Below are positions 24,801 through 30,944 of a stretch of 64,000 bases of DNA, piece by piece. Origin of the DNA: Anadara kagoshimensis. Taxonomy: Eukaryota; Mollusca; Bivalvia; Arcoida; Arcidae. The notes beneath the pieces were generated by a model, which did not search any database, was not told where the DNA came from, and worked only from the letters and a program-made list of their open reading frames with translations. The translations under genes and the position numbers were made by a program. The DNA is taken from assembly GCA_021292105.1 (NCBI GenBank), contig CM037862.1, positions 35,595,770 through 35,659,769 on the forward strand, read 5' to 3'. The stretch's first letter is position 1. Each line of letters opens with the position of its first letter.

Positions 24801-25458
24801 CACAAAAATATTTCCCTTCACAGTATTTAAGGGACAATATTGTTTTACGTCTCTGGTCGAGGTTCTTTCACTTACATTGAGGTGGTAAGTTCAGGGATGA
24901 TGGAGAAAACTGGAGTAAAAGGAGAAATCCACCAACATTCAGCAAACAAACTTTCTTACTTAAGGAAGTGGCCCTAGTGGAATTCAAACTCTAGACAGTG
25001 CCAGATGTTGGGACCCTAGAAATAAATTACCCATGTATTGGTTGAATTCTCCTTTATGAATCTTATGAAAGGTAAAGTGCACAGGACAACGTTGTTGTAC
25101 TAATTTGCATTGCATATTTATACCCCCCCCTGCTTAAAATGTGGGGGGTATATAGTGATAGGGGTGTCCATCCATGTGTCCGTCCATCCTTCCGTTACAC
25201 CTTAGGGTACCTATCTCTTATCGGCAACTCCTCTTAAACCCTTCAATGGATTTTCATGAAACTTTCACACAATCTTTGTGATATAATGTTTCAAATTTAA
25301 TTTTGCAGATTCTTGCTGATCTTGATGAGAATGAAGATACAAGTGCTTTGGAACTAGGTGGAAAATTGGACAAAGTGATTCAACAGATGGACATTGAAGG
25401 TGTTGGAAATTTGAACGGAAATGCCAACAATGGCAGCCTGTATACCCGTTATGTGTAA
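651..25458 (+). CDS. Plexin (semaphorin receptor), 3' part of gene, 20 exons, 5'-incomplete
   Basis: Plexins are single-pass receptors for semaphorins; their cytoplasmic RasGAP-like domain acts on small GTPases (Rap) and remodels the cytoskeleton. Exons: 651-839, 2817-2883, 3574-3798, 6966-7109, 7472-7697, 12193-12341, 13287-13417, 14104-14163, 15156-15227, 15834-15900, 16569-16715, 17385-17538, 18826-18987, 19767-19861, 20302-20385, 21576-21730, 22085-22232, 23011-23151, 23985-24062, 25309-25458. All junctions are AG/GT and phase-compatible, giving 880 residues then TAA. Residue 1 is the first complete codon (652). Order: IPT/TIG 1-210, transmembrane about 223-252, juxtamembrane helix 253-305, GAP C1 part 306-490, Rho-binding domain about 493-600, GAP C2 part 600-860, short tail. 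The family call rests on the plexin landmarks RRAES, PIDAVTG, VLDCDT, WHLVKP, IKYLF and VVFDI. Sema and PSI domains must lie upstream. Class (A/B/C/D) is not settled; the furin-like site leans towards B. There is no obvious C-terminal PDZ ligand of the B type. Confidence 0.95.
950..1212 (+). repeat. SINE family A, degraded copy
   Basis: Carries the B-box-like GTGGGTTTGACTCCAACC, then the shared body (tctgaccaagac, gaaagtcatgggg) and the 3' end (CTATAGCTGGTGACATCTGG). The A-box part of the tRNA-like head is worn. The same body recurs about a dozen times in this window. Confidence 0.7.
1437..1690 (+). repeat. SINE family B, copy 1
   Basis: tRNA-like head (GTCCGATTGGTAAGATCACT, then a B-box-like GTGGGTTTCAGGACT) and a body shared with 23235-23512: cctgagatgat..., gccaatact, gacgcctctgtagag and gctacagagg. 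Distinct from family A. Confidence 0.6.
1870..2725 (+). repeat. 25/26-bp minisatellite in plexin intron
   Basis: About 34 tandem units of the type tGTCATTTcNATGGGAAAGC + aacca. Units alternate between roughly 25 and 26 bp and become ragged after 2570. Because few units create stops, long reading frames stay open in all three + frames (194 to 239 codons); these are by-products of the repeat, not genes. Confidence 0.9.
2817..2883 (+). CDS. Plexin exon 2: IPT opening strand
   Basis: Encodes GGRTVTVQGNNLEYVTNATF plus GS. The GG-x-T-V-T-V-x-G-x-N-L pattern is the hallmark first strand of an IPT/TIG domain. Acceptor tttttaag, donor gtaagt. The exon is only 67 bp and sits just after a long minisatellite in the same intron. 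Confidence 0.9.
2884..3573 (+). other. Plexin intron with a partial exon duplicate
   Basis: AT-rich. The segment near 3375-3530 resembles the region 3540-3640 that contains the start of exon 3 (shared tactcctgtttattt, acatgttttagaaa and ggtggcttca strings), so the intron holds a decayed copy of the acceptor and exon start. Nothing else seen. Confidence 0.55.
3574..3798 (+). CDS. Plexin exon 3: IPT core with RQKR site, start of last IPT
   Basis: 75 codons, phase 0 at both ends. It carries GGGFICRTP (the Cys-Thr-Pro strand of an IPT), then RQKRSAEP at residues 108-115, matching the furin rule R-X-K/R-R, then FNIVYVSDPTIHAF, which closes this IPT and opens the last one. An imperfect copy of the exon's 5' part (roughly FRKIIGGFKCPAPRHGIS) lies at 3427-3490 in the intron just upstream. 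Confidence 0.92.
4850..5201. repeat. 176-bp direct tandem duplication inside a SINE
   Basis: GATAAATCAAGCTCATCAGA starts at 4850 and again at 5026, and the following ~170 bp are nearly identical. The unit includes the 3' part of a minus-strand SINE family A copy. Confidence 0.85.
4908..5395 (-). repeat. SINE family A, minus strand, with internal duplication
   Basis: Read on the minus strand it begins near 5395 with a tRNA-like head (GGTCAGTTGGTAGAGTGCTT; B box region near 5320-5340) and ends at the sequence ATATAAGTGAAATATTATTG. The 3' part occurs twice because of the tandem duplication. Confidence 0.75.
6239..6770. repeat. Degenerate GATATC palindrome array
   Basis: Repeats of the type TTGATATCCATAAATCGAAT alternate in both orientations, with more than twenty GATATC or near-GATATC sites. 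Any strand can fold into many short hairpins. Confidence 0.85.
6966..7109 (+). CDS. Plexin exon 4: last IPT domain
   Basis: 48 codons, phase 0 at both ends, acceptor tatacag, donor gtaagc. It follows NLKIM in the previous exon and gives GENMNLA, then VVAIGATTCQV and LLCIP, the usual strands of an IPT. The donor is followed at once by a CACT tandem array. Confidence 0.93.
7112..7365 (+). repeat. CACT and CCTCA tandem repeats after exon 4 donor
   Basis: Starts within five bases of the donor of exon 4: first CTCACTCA-type units, then CACCTCACCT-type units to about 7365. C-rich and T-poor relative to the surroundings. Confidence 0.9.
7472..7697 (+). CDS. Plexin exon 5: transmembrane helix and juxtamembrane segment
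   Basis: After VVVGN, which closes the last IPT, a run of about 30 hydrophobic residues (223-252, rich in I/V/L) forms the membrane helix. It is followed by the stop-transfer cluster RKLKSKK and a charged helical stretch (EKIWLVVRENEEKQRKTMQE) typical of the plexin juxtamembrane coiled coil. The exon ends in phase 1. Confidence 0.95.
8134..10025 (+). mobile_element. Hairpin-ended non-autonomous element with ~120-bp tandem core, copy 1
   Basis: Begins with a perfect-looking terminal hairpin (TAGCTCACCTGACC, loop GAAA, GGTCATGTGAGC) and ends with CAGGCCCATGGGCCTCTTGT. The core is made of about ten ~115-125-bp units containing AAAGGTCAAGGTCACAGATG and TATAGGCATGTATATTAGAA. Two other elements with the same ends lie at 47709 and 61500. 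The plan (conserved ends, tandem core, no ORF) is that of bivalve 'pearl' and insect DINE-1/Helentron-type elements; the link is inference. Confidence 0.75.
10312..12063 (+). repeat. 43/58-bp minisatellite in plexin intron
   Basis: More than 30 units of CAAATGCTTATTCGTTGTAA + gtattgcgataggtggatttggt (43 bp); some carry an added AAAATAAATTTTGGT (15 bp, making 58). The longer form dominates at the left, the shorter at the right, with mixed higher-order blocks. It ends about 130 bp before exon 6. Confidence 0.92.
12193..12341 (+). CDS. Plexin exon 6: juxtamembrane end and start of GAP domain
   Basis: Encodes EFAMMQTTIKDIKQD, then VTTGMPFFDFEHYAFNQLFP. The G-x-P-F-x-D-x-x-x-Y-x-x-x-x-L-F-P pattern is diagnostic of the plexin cytoplasmic domain. 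Donor gtgagt. It lies just after a 1.7-kb minisatellite. Confidence 0.95.
12762..13165 (+). repeat. Three ~130-bp tandem units
   Basis: Units share TGAGTTCCATAATAACAGGT, then AAGACCAGT and GGTATGACATGTGGAACTCT. They lie in the intron before exon 7. Confidence 0.75.
13287..13417 (+). CDS. Plexin exon 7: GAP C1 part
   Basis: Residues 334-376: VPHENRTAVEKAMTELDKLI, then NKFFITSVIFTLDKERKCTM. This aligns with the helix pair that in other plexins reads NK-x-F-L-x-x-F-x-x-T-L. Where most plexins have an R-D-R motif, this protein reads M-K-D-K. Donor gtgagt, phase 2. Confidence 0.94.
13433..13612. mobile_element. MITE family 2, copy 1
   Basis: About 180 bp with inverted ends ACAGTCAAACTTGTCT and its complement near 13600; the interior repeats AAGGNCACCTNNNTATAA in both orientations. 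Related copies at 21373-21550 and, broken, at 34702/35478. Confidence 0.65.
13970..14055 (+). repeat. tRNA-like SINE head
   Basis: GGGTAGCTCAGTTTTGTAGA resembles an A box and AAGGTTTGATCCCCGATC a B box, at tRNA-like spacing. There is no paired acceptor stem, so I read it as a SINE head rather than a tRNA gene. Confidence 0.55.
14104..14163 (+). CDS. Plexin exon 8: GAP C1 part
   Basis: A 60-bp exon encoding AQFASMLSVLFLSKMDYFL, matching the family pattern V/F-A-S-L-L...M-E-Y. The acceptor tttttcag follows a run of Ts; donor gtaagt, phase 2. Confidence 0.92.
14164..15155 (+). other. Plexin intron without clear features
   Basis: AT-rich. A GGGGTGGAGTGGGGTGAAG stretch near 14270 and scattered short A/T runs are all I see. 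Confidence 0.5.
15156..15227 (+). CDS. Plexin exon 9: GAP C1 part, first arginine of the RR pair
   Basis: Residues 398-420: VIKLLLSSLIDNTQKRQQKT, then LFR. The last complete codon is Arg420, the first of the family's conserved RR pair in C1; the second Arg codon is split across this donor (ag/gtatgt). Confidence 0.93.
15834..15900 (+). CDS. Plexin exon 10: RRAES motif and following helix
   Basis: The first base completes Arg421. Then AESISTRLLSDWLSLAIYSY and LK follow, equivalent to the family's RRTES...LTNWMS helix that carries the catalytic arginine finger of C1. Donor gtaaca. Confidence 0.95.
15901..16568 (+). other. Plexin intron without clear features
   Basis: The part 16000-16320 is slightly less AT-rich and open in two frames, but shows no motif or splice structure; probably an old repeat. 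Confidence 0.45.
16569..16715 (+). CDS. Plexin exon 11: GAP C1 end, PIDAVTG motif
   Basis: Residues 444-492 include HLFMLYKATQTLMEKCPIDA, then VTG and SQEKLLKD. P-V/I-D-A-V-T-G is one of the most conserved plexin strings and marks the passage to the Rho-GTPase-binding domain. Donor GTTTGT is weak but gives the correct join. Confidence 0.95.
16925..17000 (-). repeat. SINE family A fragment
   Basis: Minus-strand fragment with GTGACACAGGTCACCAGC and AAGGACCCAGTGACTTTCAT, the middle of the family A body. Confidence 0.6.
17385..17538 (+). CDS. Plexin exon 12: Rho-GTPase-binding domain, first half
   Basis: Residues 493-543 contain YDCKVLDCDTIHQAKAK and IYKNKPASEIPQADDVEL, the ubiquitin-like fold that binds Rac/Rnd GTPases in plexins. 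The K-V-L-D-C-D-T-I string is a family signature. Donor gtgaga, phase 1. Confidence 0.96.
17629..17800 (-). repeat. SINE family A fragment (3' part)
   Basis: Minus-strand 3' part: ACGTCCTAGTCAAGAATATT, then the CACCAGCTATAGG segment. The tRNA-like head is missing. Confidence 0.7.
18615..18710 (-). repeat. SINE family A fragment (middle)
   Basis: TTTTTAAGGTCTTCTCTGAA, GTGACTTTCATAATTCTAAA and GAGTGCTTGGCGAAAGAA match the middle of the family A body on the minus strand. Confidence 0.65.
18826..18987 (+). CDS. Plexin exon 13: Rho-GTPase-binding domain, second half
   Basis: Residues 545-597: WHEGKAGKLILLDVSGNNEK, then RFVRLNTLKDYCVKQGSQMA and LVG. It matches the family's EW-x-x-G...L-x-D-x-D...RLNTL-x-H/D-Y-x-V...G-x-x-V/M-A-L-V. 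Donor gtatga. Confidence 0.96.
19010..19290 (+). repeat. ~60-bp degenerate tandem units
   Basis: Four to five units of the type GATTGACTACCCTTGTTCTA, each followed by ACTTGATACCCACCCA-like C-rich sequence. Directly downstream of exon 13. Confidence 0.75.
19425..19640 (+). repeat. Short tandem units with GAGATGGTAGAGGAAA
   Basis: Four degenerate units share ACAGTTCTGAGATGGTA and TGGATTACCTAGAGAAAA. The first overlaps a family A SINE fragment (ttttatgccccagtcaagattc at 19384). Confidence 0.65.
19767..19861 (+). CDS. Plexin exon 14: linker to GAP C2
   Basis: Residues 599-629 end in INWHL, which pairs with the next exon's VKP to give the plexin string WHLVKP. Acceptor ttcttgcag, donor gtaagt. 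Confidence 0.95.
20302..20385 (+). CDS. Plexin exon 15: GAP C2 start
   Basis: 28 codons in phase 0. Contains KIADEVYLSRLVRTK, the equivalent of the family's E-I-Y-L-T-R-L-L-S-T-K helix. Acceptor tattttcag, donor gtatgt. Confidence 0.95.
21063..21204. repeat. Long inverted repeat (hairpin), ~53-bp arms
   Basis: Left arm (about 21063-21115) ends in TGTCTTGGGGAGTATA; right arm (about 21150-21204) begins with TATACTCCCCAAGACA. The loop holds GCCTTCGGC, itself a small hairpin. Arms match at most positions. Confidence 0.85.
21373..21550. mobile_element. MITE family 2, copy 2
   Basis: Ends ACAGTCAAACCTGTCTATAA at the left and a CGTTCAACTGT complement at the right; interior GGCCTTTATTGGCAGGTGG matches copy 1. 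It ends about 25 bp before exon 16. Confidence 0.7.
21576..21730 (+). CDS. Plexin exon 16: GAP C2 core
   Basis: Residues 658-708 hold LALKEYIDNIF, DPAIKYLFSLMD and TIQVWKSD. AIKYLFDLLD and L-x-x-W-K-T-N are the standard plexin sequences here. Donor gtaagt, phase 2. Confidence 0.96.
21765..21975. repeat. MITE-like sequence with GCGAAAATTACCACCACAC end
   Basis: Left end carries TAAACGCGGTGCATTTTTTG, right end AAACTAGCGAAAATTACCAC. Short inverted matches and AT-rich interior; ends only loosely defined. Confidence 0.35.
22085..22232 (+). CDS. Plexin exon 17: GAP C2 arginine
   Basis: Residues 710-758: YANRIWATLITRPEVVFDIQ, later LIDSFSMVPHKLGK. Arg713 sits where other plexins have LRFWVN, the C2 arginine that completes the GAP site. 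Donor gtacat. Confidence 0.96.
22305..22570 (-). repeat. SINE family A, minus strand
   Basis: Contains GGATCCAGTCATGAATATTT (3' end), the body TTCATTTCAAAATACCGAGT, and the head complement CCAGGGTTCGAAC...AACAACTGAGTTACC. Nearly full length though diverged. Confidence 0.75.
22722..22985 (+). mobile_element. C-hairpin repeat (ATACCCCCC...GGGGGGTAT), copy 1
   Basis: Starts with a hairpin (polyC, CTTAAAAAG, GGGGGGTAT) followed by ATAGTGATAGGGGTGTCC, ACACCTTAGGGTACCTGT and ATGGATTTTCATGAAACTTT. A shorter copy is at 25122. The style parallels the hairpin-ended elements at 8134, 47709 and 61500. Confidence 0.65.
23011..23151 (+). CDS. Plexin exon 18: GAP C2, NSPTQKLLFA helix
   Basis: 47 codons in phase 0. 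NSPTQKLLFAAEV corresponds to the family's D-S-P-x-x-K-L-L-Y-A-K-D-I; later come VHAMYKSLAN and ISEKDMRHIM. Donor gtaagt. Confidence 0.96.
23235..23512 (+). repeat. SINE family B, copy 2
   Basis: Head with TGTCGAGTGGTATTGTCACT and a B-box-like GGACTCAAACCTCGG. The body matches 1490-1690 (ctgagatgat, cccatact, gacgcctctatagag, gctacagaggg). Confidence 0.65.
23645..23730 (-). repeat. tRNA-like sequence, minus strand (SINE head or tRNA pseudogene)
   Basis: On the minus strand: GATTAGCTCAATCAGTAGAG (A box), then an anticodon-like arm with a 5-bp stem (TCCCA/TGGGA) and loop CTAGTAC, then AGGTTTGAGTCCC (B box). The T-stem and acceptor stem do not pair, so it is not a working tRNA gene. Confidence 0.55.
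23985..24062 (+). CDS. Plexin exon 19: GAP C2 terminal helices
   Basis: 26 codons in phase 0: QHGQIGFNKYSVLYQLFLFI, then KSYIHD, equivalent to the family's F-N-x-x-x-A-L-x-x-I-Y-x-Y-I. Acceptor tattttag, donor gtaagt. Confidence 0.95.
24838..25010 (-). repeat. SINE family A, diverged minus-strand copy
   Basis: Retains the plan ACGTCTCTGGTCGAGGTTCT, CTTACATTGAGGTGG and a B-box-like GGAATTCAAACTCTAGAC complement. Heavily diverged. Confidence 0.45.
25122..25285 (+). mobile_element. C-hairpin repeat, copy 2, truncated next to the last plexin exon
   Basis: Same start as 22722 (TACCCCCCC...GTGGGGGGTATATAGTGAT) and the same ACACCTTAGGGTACC and TTTTCATGAAACTTTCACAC strings. It stops after GTGATATAATG, just before the acceptor tract of the last plexin exon. 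Confidence 0.7.
25309..25458 (+). CDS. Plexin last exon: final helix, unusual short tail and stop
   Basis: 49 codons then TAA at 25456-25458. ILADLDENED...GGKLDKVIQQM is the usual last helix of the plexin GAP fold. The remaining residues (DIEGVGNLNGNANNGSLYTR, then YV) are low in complexity and match nothing in the family that I know. The DNA coding for this tail recurs several times downstream, so the tail belongs to a tandem repeat. A truncated interspersed repeat ends only about 20 bp before the acceptor. Confidence 0.95.
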   Translation: MLADLDENEDTSALELGGKLDKVIQQMDIEGVGNLNGNANNGSLYTRYV

Positions 25459-26150
25459 TATTGGGACAGATTAATGGGGCTTGAAGGTGTTGGATATTTG
25501 AATGGAAATCCGTAACATTGCGACAAATAGACCTTCAAGGTGTATTAAATTTGAATGGAAATGCAAATGATTTTAACCTTTATGCTTTTTATTTGTAATA
25601 TTGGGACAGATGAACATTGAAGGTGTGGGGAATTTGAACAGAAACACCAACAATGGCAGCCTTTATACTTGTTATGTGTAATATTGGGAAAAACAGACCT
25701 TTAAGGCATAAATCTTAGAAGTATCAATGGAAACACATTATTGTTAACTATATACTTTTTATATGTAACATTGGGGCAAATGAAACTTATGAAAGTGGTT
25801 GCCTGTATACCCATTATATGTAATAGACATATGAACCTTATGAAAGGGTAGGAAACACAAATAACGGGTATATTCATTACATGTATTATTTGGACAAATG
25901 GACCTTATGAAGGTGCAGGTAGCACAAATGATGGTTGCTGCGTATACTGGTTTTATGTATTATTTGGACAACTGGACATTCAAGGTGTATATGTAAATGA
26001 TTTTAACTTGTTAAACTGCTTTACATTGATATAATGGAACGATTAGTCCTTGAAGGTGTAGATTTTGAAAATATGAGGTGAATCCCAAATTAATTGTTAT
26101 CTGCATACCTCTGTTGCCTTAATTGTGTAAATATTGGAACAAATTAGTGG
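25385..26150 (+). repeat. ~83-bp degenerate tandem repeat spanning the plexin tail, stop and 3' flank
   Basis: The coding sequence from CAGATGGACATTGAAGGTGT to TTATGTGTAATATTGGGA at 25386-25466 recurs almost unchanged at 25606-25690 and in decayed form at about 25470, 25515, 25690, 25770, 25890, 25970 and 26035. Later units lose the frame. The 3' UTR therefore consists of copies of the last codons. Confidence 0.85.
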
Positions 26151-26850
26151 AATTTGGGTTTTTTCCCCTTGGAACATAGGTGGAACAATAAGATGGAATT
26201 TTCTTGGATTAAGGGGGGGGGGCTGAGATCAGCTGCAGATTATGTTCTTATTCATTAATTAGCTTAGTGTAAAACTTTTTATATCTATAGTTAACCATTC
26301 TTTAAATTTTTGTTGATGCAATTTAAAATTTTGTCTTTTTTATAAGCTTAATTTTTTTTTATTATTATAAGAGACCACCAGTGTTAATGTTGTAAATATT
26401 AAAAAAAAAATTATATATACAATGTATATATAATGCCAAGCATTCCAAGATGATAGAGTGGAACCTGTCTTAACAGAAAACAAACAAAATTTTTATACAC
26501 AGCTGTAGCTGACTTACTCTGTGTCAGAATAATGAACTGGTAGGGCTGCAACTTCTGTCTGGGTAAGCTAGCACCTAAAAGTGTTGCCCTGAGCGTGAGC
26601 CTAGTAATAAGCAAATATATGCATAGGTAATACACACTGCCAGTCATGGTTACATGAGGTATAGCCTAGTGTGATCTCACTGACACTAGCACTATAGTGA
26701 AAAAGATTAAATAATGCACTCATACAAGCCTAAAGCTTATAAAAGGTATCTAATATTGTGAACAGTATTATGTCATTCAGTATTATACATGTTATATAGG
26801 ACAGGTTTTCGGTTTCCTTGAGTGTTTCAGTTTTTTTTACAAGTTACCAT

Positions 26851-27107
26851 GCCCCGGTTTCACAATCATTCCTTAGCTAAGATTTTCTTTAACTTAAATT
26901 TAGCAAATTTTGTTAATCTCTTTTTGGAACTGCTGAAGAATATTTTTGTCAAAACTAAATGCAAATGTTTAATTCTAGCAATTATCTTAAAATTGACACC
27001 TTAAGTTCCTGAATATCTTCAAAATTAACAAAGTTATAGGGATTTTAAATTTTGCAAGATTTAAGTTAAGAAAAATCTTAGCTAAGGAATGATTGTGAAA
27101 CCGGGGC
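26851..27107. mobile_element. MITE family 3, copy 1
   Basis: Near-perfect terminal inverted repeats: GCCCCGGTTTCACAATCATT at the left and its exact complement at the right, extending about 50 bp inward (CCTTAGCTAAGATTTTC...). A second copy is at 32791. Confidence 0.85.
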
Positions 27108-27368
27108 CAGTACAAACAGTTTTTGTGGTATGTTGTACATTGTACATGTATGTACCGGTAATAGATTTTCAATATTATAAGCTATTGATTTTTGGGTGTT
27201 TTTTTTTTCTCTTTTGGGGGGTGGAGGTGGGGAGTAGGTGCTTAACTTGTTTTCACAGGTTCCACTGTATTCAATTTCCATTATATGTATTTTCAAAACA
27301 AATGTTAGTTGTAATTAAGTACTTATGCATTTTAATTTGTTTTTGTTGTAATTCTTTACTTGAATATC

Positions 27369-27376
<8 letters not shown>

Positions 27377-27407
<31 letters not shown>
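27377..27407 (+). repeat. Poly(T) run, about 31 bp
   Basis: Unbroken T run. It could be the poly(A) of an inserted minus-strand retroelement or retrocopy, but no element is visible beside it. Confidence 0.9.
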
Positions 27408-27408
<1 letters not shown>

Positions 27409-27786
27409 AGAAAAATTTTGTTAAAATGAAATGTTATGTTTTAGATTTTGTTGACAAATATTTGTTGTAAGATATACATTTAAATATATTTATATATTAA
27501 GATATTACATATAAGGCCAAGGAAAAAATATGTGTTTTTGCTTACACTCTTAGAGAAATCAGGGCCTGCTGGTAGGATACATGAAAAAAGGATGACAATT
27601 GTTTGTTAAAATATTCTCATACAGACTTTAGGGTATGCATAAAAGATTAAGGGTTGACCATGTAAGCAGAAACAATTATTTTTTTGGGTCTAATGCAAGC
27701 TTGTTGCATGTTATAAGCTGTGATAATATAACTATTGCCTCATACAATTAATGCATGAACAGAGAAAATTAATTTTCTGATTCTAA

Positions 27787-27841
27787 AACACACACACACA
27801 CACACACACACATGTGCACATAACACACACATATATACAGA
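27787..27841 (+). repeat. CA microsatellite
   Basis: ACACACAC run followed by imperfect CACACAC/ATATATACA sequence. Confidence 0.9.
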
Positions 27842-28429
27842 CACACAACTTGCCAATATTATTCGTGATATAAGTAATTTCAATCTTTTTTAAAGAAAGG
27901 AGGAATTATTTGCACAATATATGAGGCTTGTTGGACTAATATATTTGTACATTTTCATATACTGAAAATTCAGAAATCTGGTCACTATTTGGACAAGACA
28001 TATTTGTCACATTTATATCCCATTGTACAGTTTGGTAATTTTTCCATTAGTTGAAATTCAATGTAATTTGCATAAACTGAAAATTCACAAATGTCTCCGT
28101 ATTGGACTTTAGAAATCTGGTCACTATTTGGACCCTTTTAAATCAAGCAGATTTATATCACAGTTATCTCCCATAATTTGTACATGACTCACTTCCCTGC
28201 TAAAAGTTCATTTGTTTAACTTTATTTGCCAATTTTCAAATGTTTTTACTTTTTTTCTTTTTGGGGATATTGATAGCCTCACTTCCTTGGTCTGGTGGAA
28301 GTTCACATGATTAACATTCAAAAATTATAATATTACTTAAATGGTTTTAAGATCTTGGACCATTATATTTGTGTTTAATGATTATATAATGACACATACA
28401 TAAGCTTCTCACAAACCAATCCATTTTTT

Positions 28430-28925
28430 TTTTATTAATTGTTTAATTTCAAAATTTACCCTTCTGACTTAAACGTGTCTGAAACCTTGTCCACAAGCTA
28501 TATAAACATGATAAATACTTATTAATAGTGCGACAAAATCATTTAGATACATTTTTAAATTGATTTACTGGTTTTCAAATTTACCCCTTATGAACTAAAC
28601 AGGTTGGAAACCTTGGGCCATACAAGTTCAAATACTTTTTACTGGTGTAACATAATCATTTAGATACATTTTTAATTTGATTTACAGATTTTCAAAGTTA
28701 CCCGTTCTGAACTAAACATGTCTAAAACCTTTGGGCCATACGTGTACAAATACTAACTACTAGTGCAACAGAACCCATGAAACCATTAAGATACATTTTT
28801 AATTTGATTTTTTCAGATTTTCAAAGTTAAACGTGTCTGAAACCTCTGGCCATAATGGGTACAAATACTTACTACTGGTGCAAAATAATCATTTCAATAC
28901 ATTATTAATTTGAATTACTTAAAAT
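28430..28925 (+). repeat. Four ~115-bp degenerate tandem units
   Basis: Each unit contains CATTTAGATACATTTTTAAT, then TTGATTTACnGnTTTTCAAA, tctgaaacct and gggccata. Confidence 0.8.
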
Positions 28926-28954
28926 CTTCAATTTCAAAAAACCATGATCATATG

Positions 28955-29174
28955 ACAGTGCAGACTTGACGAAAGTTAAACACTGTGCCAATGAAAAGAA
29001 GTCAAATTCTCTGCTGTTAAGTTGCCAAAATATGGATAGCTTATAGGCGAAAAGCTACTGAGAGAGATAAAAAAAGATGTTGACGGAGATATATCGAAAA
29101 ATGGGTCAAGATGAGTGACCAATGTGGCATTAATTCGTTAATGTAGTGTTAAACTTTTGACATGTCTGTACTGT
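28955..29174. mobile_element. MITE family 4, copy 1
   Basis: Ends ACAGTGCAGACTTGACGAAA and a matching complement (GTGTTAAACTTTTGACATGT...). Interior has TATGGATAGCTT and AAAAGCTACTGAGAGA. Copies at 31343 and 55700. Confidence 0.75.
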
Positions 29175-29799
29175 ATCATTAAATAATTAGTCAGTTAATT
29201 TATAATCCCCTTGCTATTTTTAATCGTGAGTTCATACATAAATTGTCCATGTATTTGCAATTTATTATTTATAAATATATACAAATTTCAAAGTAATTTA
29301 CTTCATGAAAAGGAATGTGTCATCATTTTTAACCATTTTATTACAGTTCATAAAATTTTGATTCATTGCCTGTACCATTTGTTCAACCCTGATGAAAAAA
29401 AACAAATGATTGAATTTTGTCTGAAAAAGTTTTGAATTCTGAAAACTTGTTGGAAGGTTCAGCATACGTTGAACATTTTAACATTTTCAGAGTGAATTCT
29501 GAATTTTCTGACAAAAATCAGAATACAGACATAAGTTTCAGACATTAACTTTTGAAGTATAAAAAATTCAGAATAAATTAAGATATTTCCAGACATATTC
29601 AGACAAAGTGGAGATTTTTTTTCACGGTGGTGTAATTTAGTCAAGTTTTGGTCTTATGAAGGGGAATACCATGATGGGGAAGCAATTCCAAAATACAGTA
29701 TATATAAATAAACATAGAACAGTTGAATAAGACGGCAACAGTAAATAACTAAATCAATGAGATGACAAAATTATGCTACAGTAAAACCTTGTATCATTA

Positions 29800-30260
29800 C
29801 CAATAATTTGTTCTGTCAGGTTTTAGCTTTATAAAAGGGTTTTGGAATAATTCAAGCGATTCTCATAAAGAATAAGAGGCCTTAAAGTTCAGTTAAACCA
29901 TGGTTTATTATCATCATTTGTTCAATCAGATTTTGGCTTTATAAAGGTCAGTTTTGGTGATAAATCAAGAAGTATACATACAAAACCCATATATATGATA
30001 AAAGAAAAGATTTTGGAATTTTACCATTTTTCAGTCGGATTTTAGCATCATGAAGGGGTTTGTTGATAAATTGAGGGAATCATATAAAGTAAGAACCATA
30101 AAAGGAATAGACTTTTAGACTTTACCATTTTGGCATCATGAAGGGGTTAGGTGATAAAACTTATAATTAAAAGAAAAAAACATTAAAGAAATAGACTTGG
30201 GGCATACTTTACCATTTTTCAGTCAAATTTTGACATTATGAAGAGGGATTGCTGAAATTT
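29800..30260 (+). repeat. Degenerate ~100-bp units with CATTATGAAGGGGTT
   Basis: Five or so diverged units sharing TTTACCATTTTTCAGTCGGA and TTTTAGCATCATGAAGGGG. Confidence 0.6.
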
Positions 30261-30927
30261 ATAAATCAAGAAAAACTTATAAAGAAAAAAACGTAAAATA
30301 CATGTACCCATAATGATGATTATTATGATCAGGCAGGAAAGGAGTTGAAAAGTGTAACGAAAAAAACACTAACAATCTTTTTATGAAATCATATATTTTT
30401 TTATGAAATCATATATTTTTATTTGACAATAAAATAGATTTGGGTCAATAATAATCATAATAATAATAATAATAATGTTGCAAGAATTTGGTTTGAAACT
30501 TGTACTGAGTAATCTCTTACACAAATTATAGAAATAATATTTAATTTCAATTTCCCCAAAAAAAATAATGACCAATTTATTATTAAAATAATATTCCATC
30601 TTGATTACCATCTATAGTTTAAAATCTTGAATAATAAAAGAATAATTCAATATAGGCCTTTACAAAATAATTCATTGTTATACGTGCAAATTATCCTGTC
30701 GTCTCCCACGATGAACTTATTGATTTTTTGACAGTATTTTATTGAAATAATTATTATATCTGTATTTGCAGAGTGCAAAAGTTAGCTATTTGTTATTGAT
30801 TTACATAAAGTATGTGACTCCACCCCCTTTCTTCAATGATGGACTGATCCACAAATACCATAATTATAATATTTGAATTTACTACTTGCACAGCATAGAT
30901 TCAGAAATATTGATTACTGTATCAAAA

Positions 30928-30944
30928 ATGGCAGAGCAGGAAGA
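30928..30944 (+). CDS. Gene 2 first coding exon (17 bp)
   Basis: Encodes MAEQE plus two bases, then a strong donor GA/GTAAGT. Phase 2 fits the exon at 59779 exactly (GA+T = Asp). The call rests on start context, donor and phase only; the peptide is too short to judge. Confidence 0.5.

Larger units (their letters stand above)
25459..30927 (+). other. Region between plexin stop and gene 2 start
   Basis: AT-rich. It holds the tandem tail repeat, two MITEs (26851, 28955), a poly(T) run, a CA microsatellite, ~115-bp tandem units at 28430-28920 and degenerate units at 29800-30260. The plexin polyadenylation site must lie here, but I cannot place it. No further gene seen. Confidence 0.6.
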
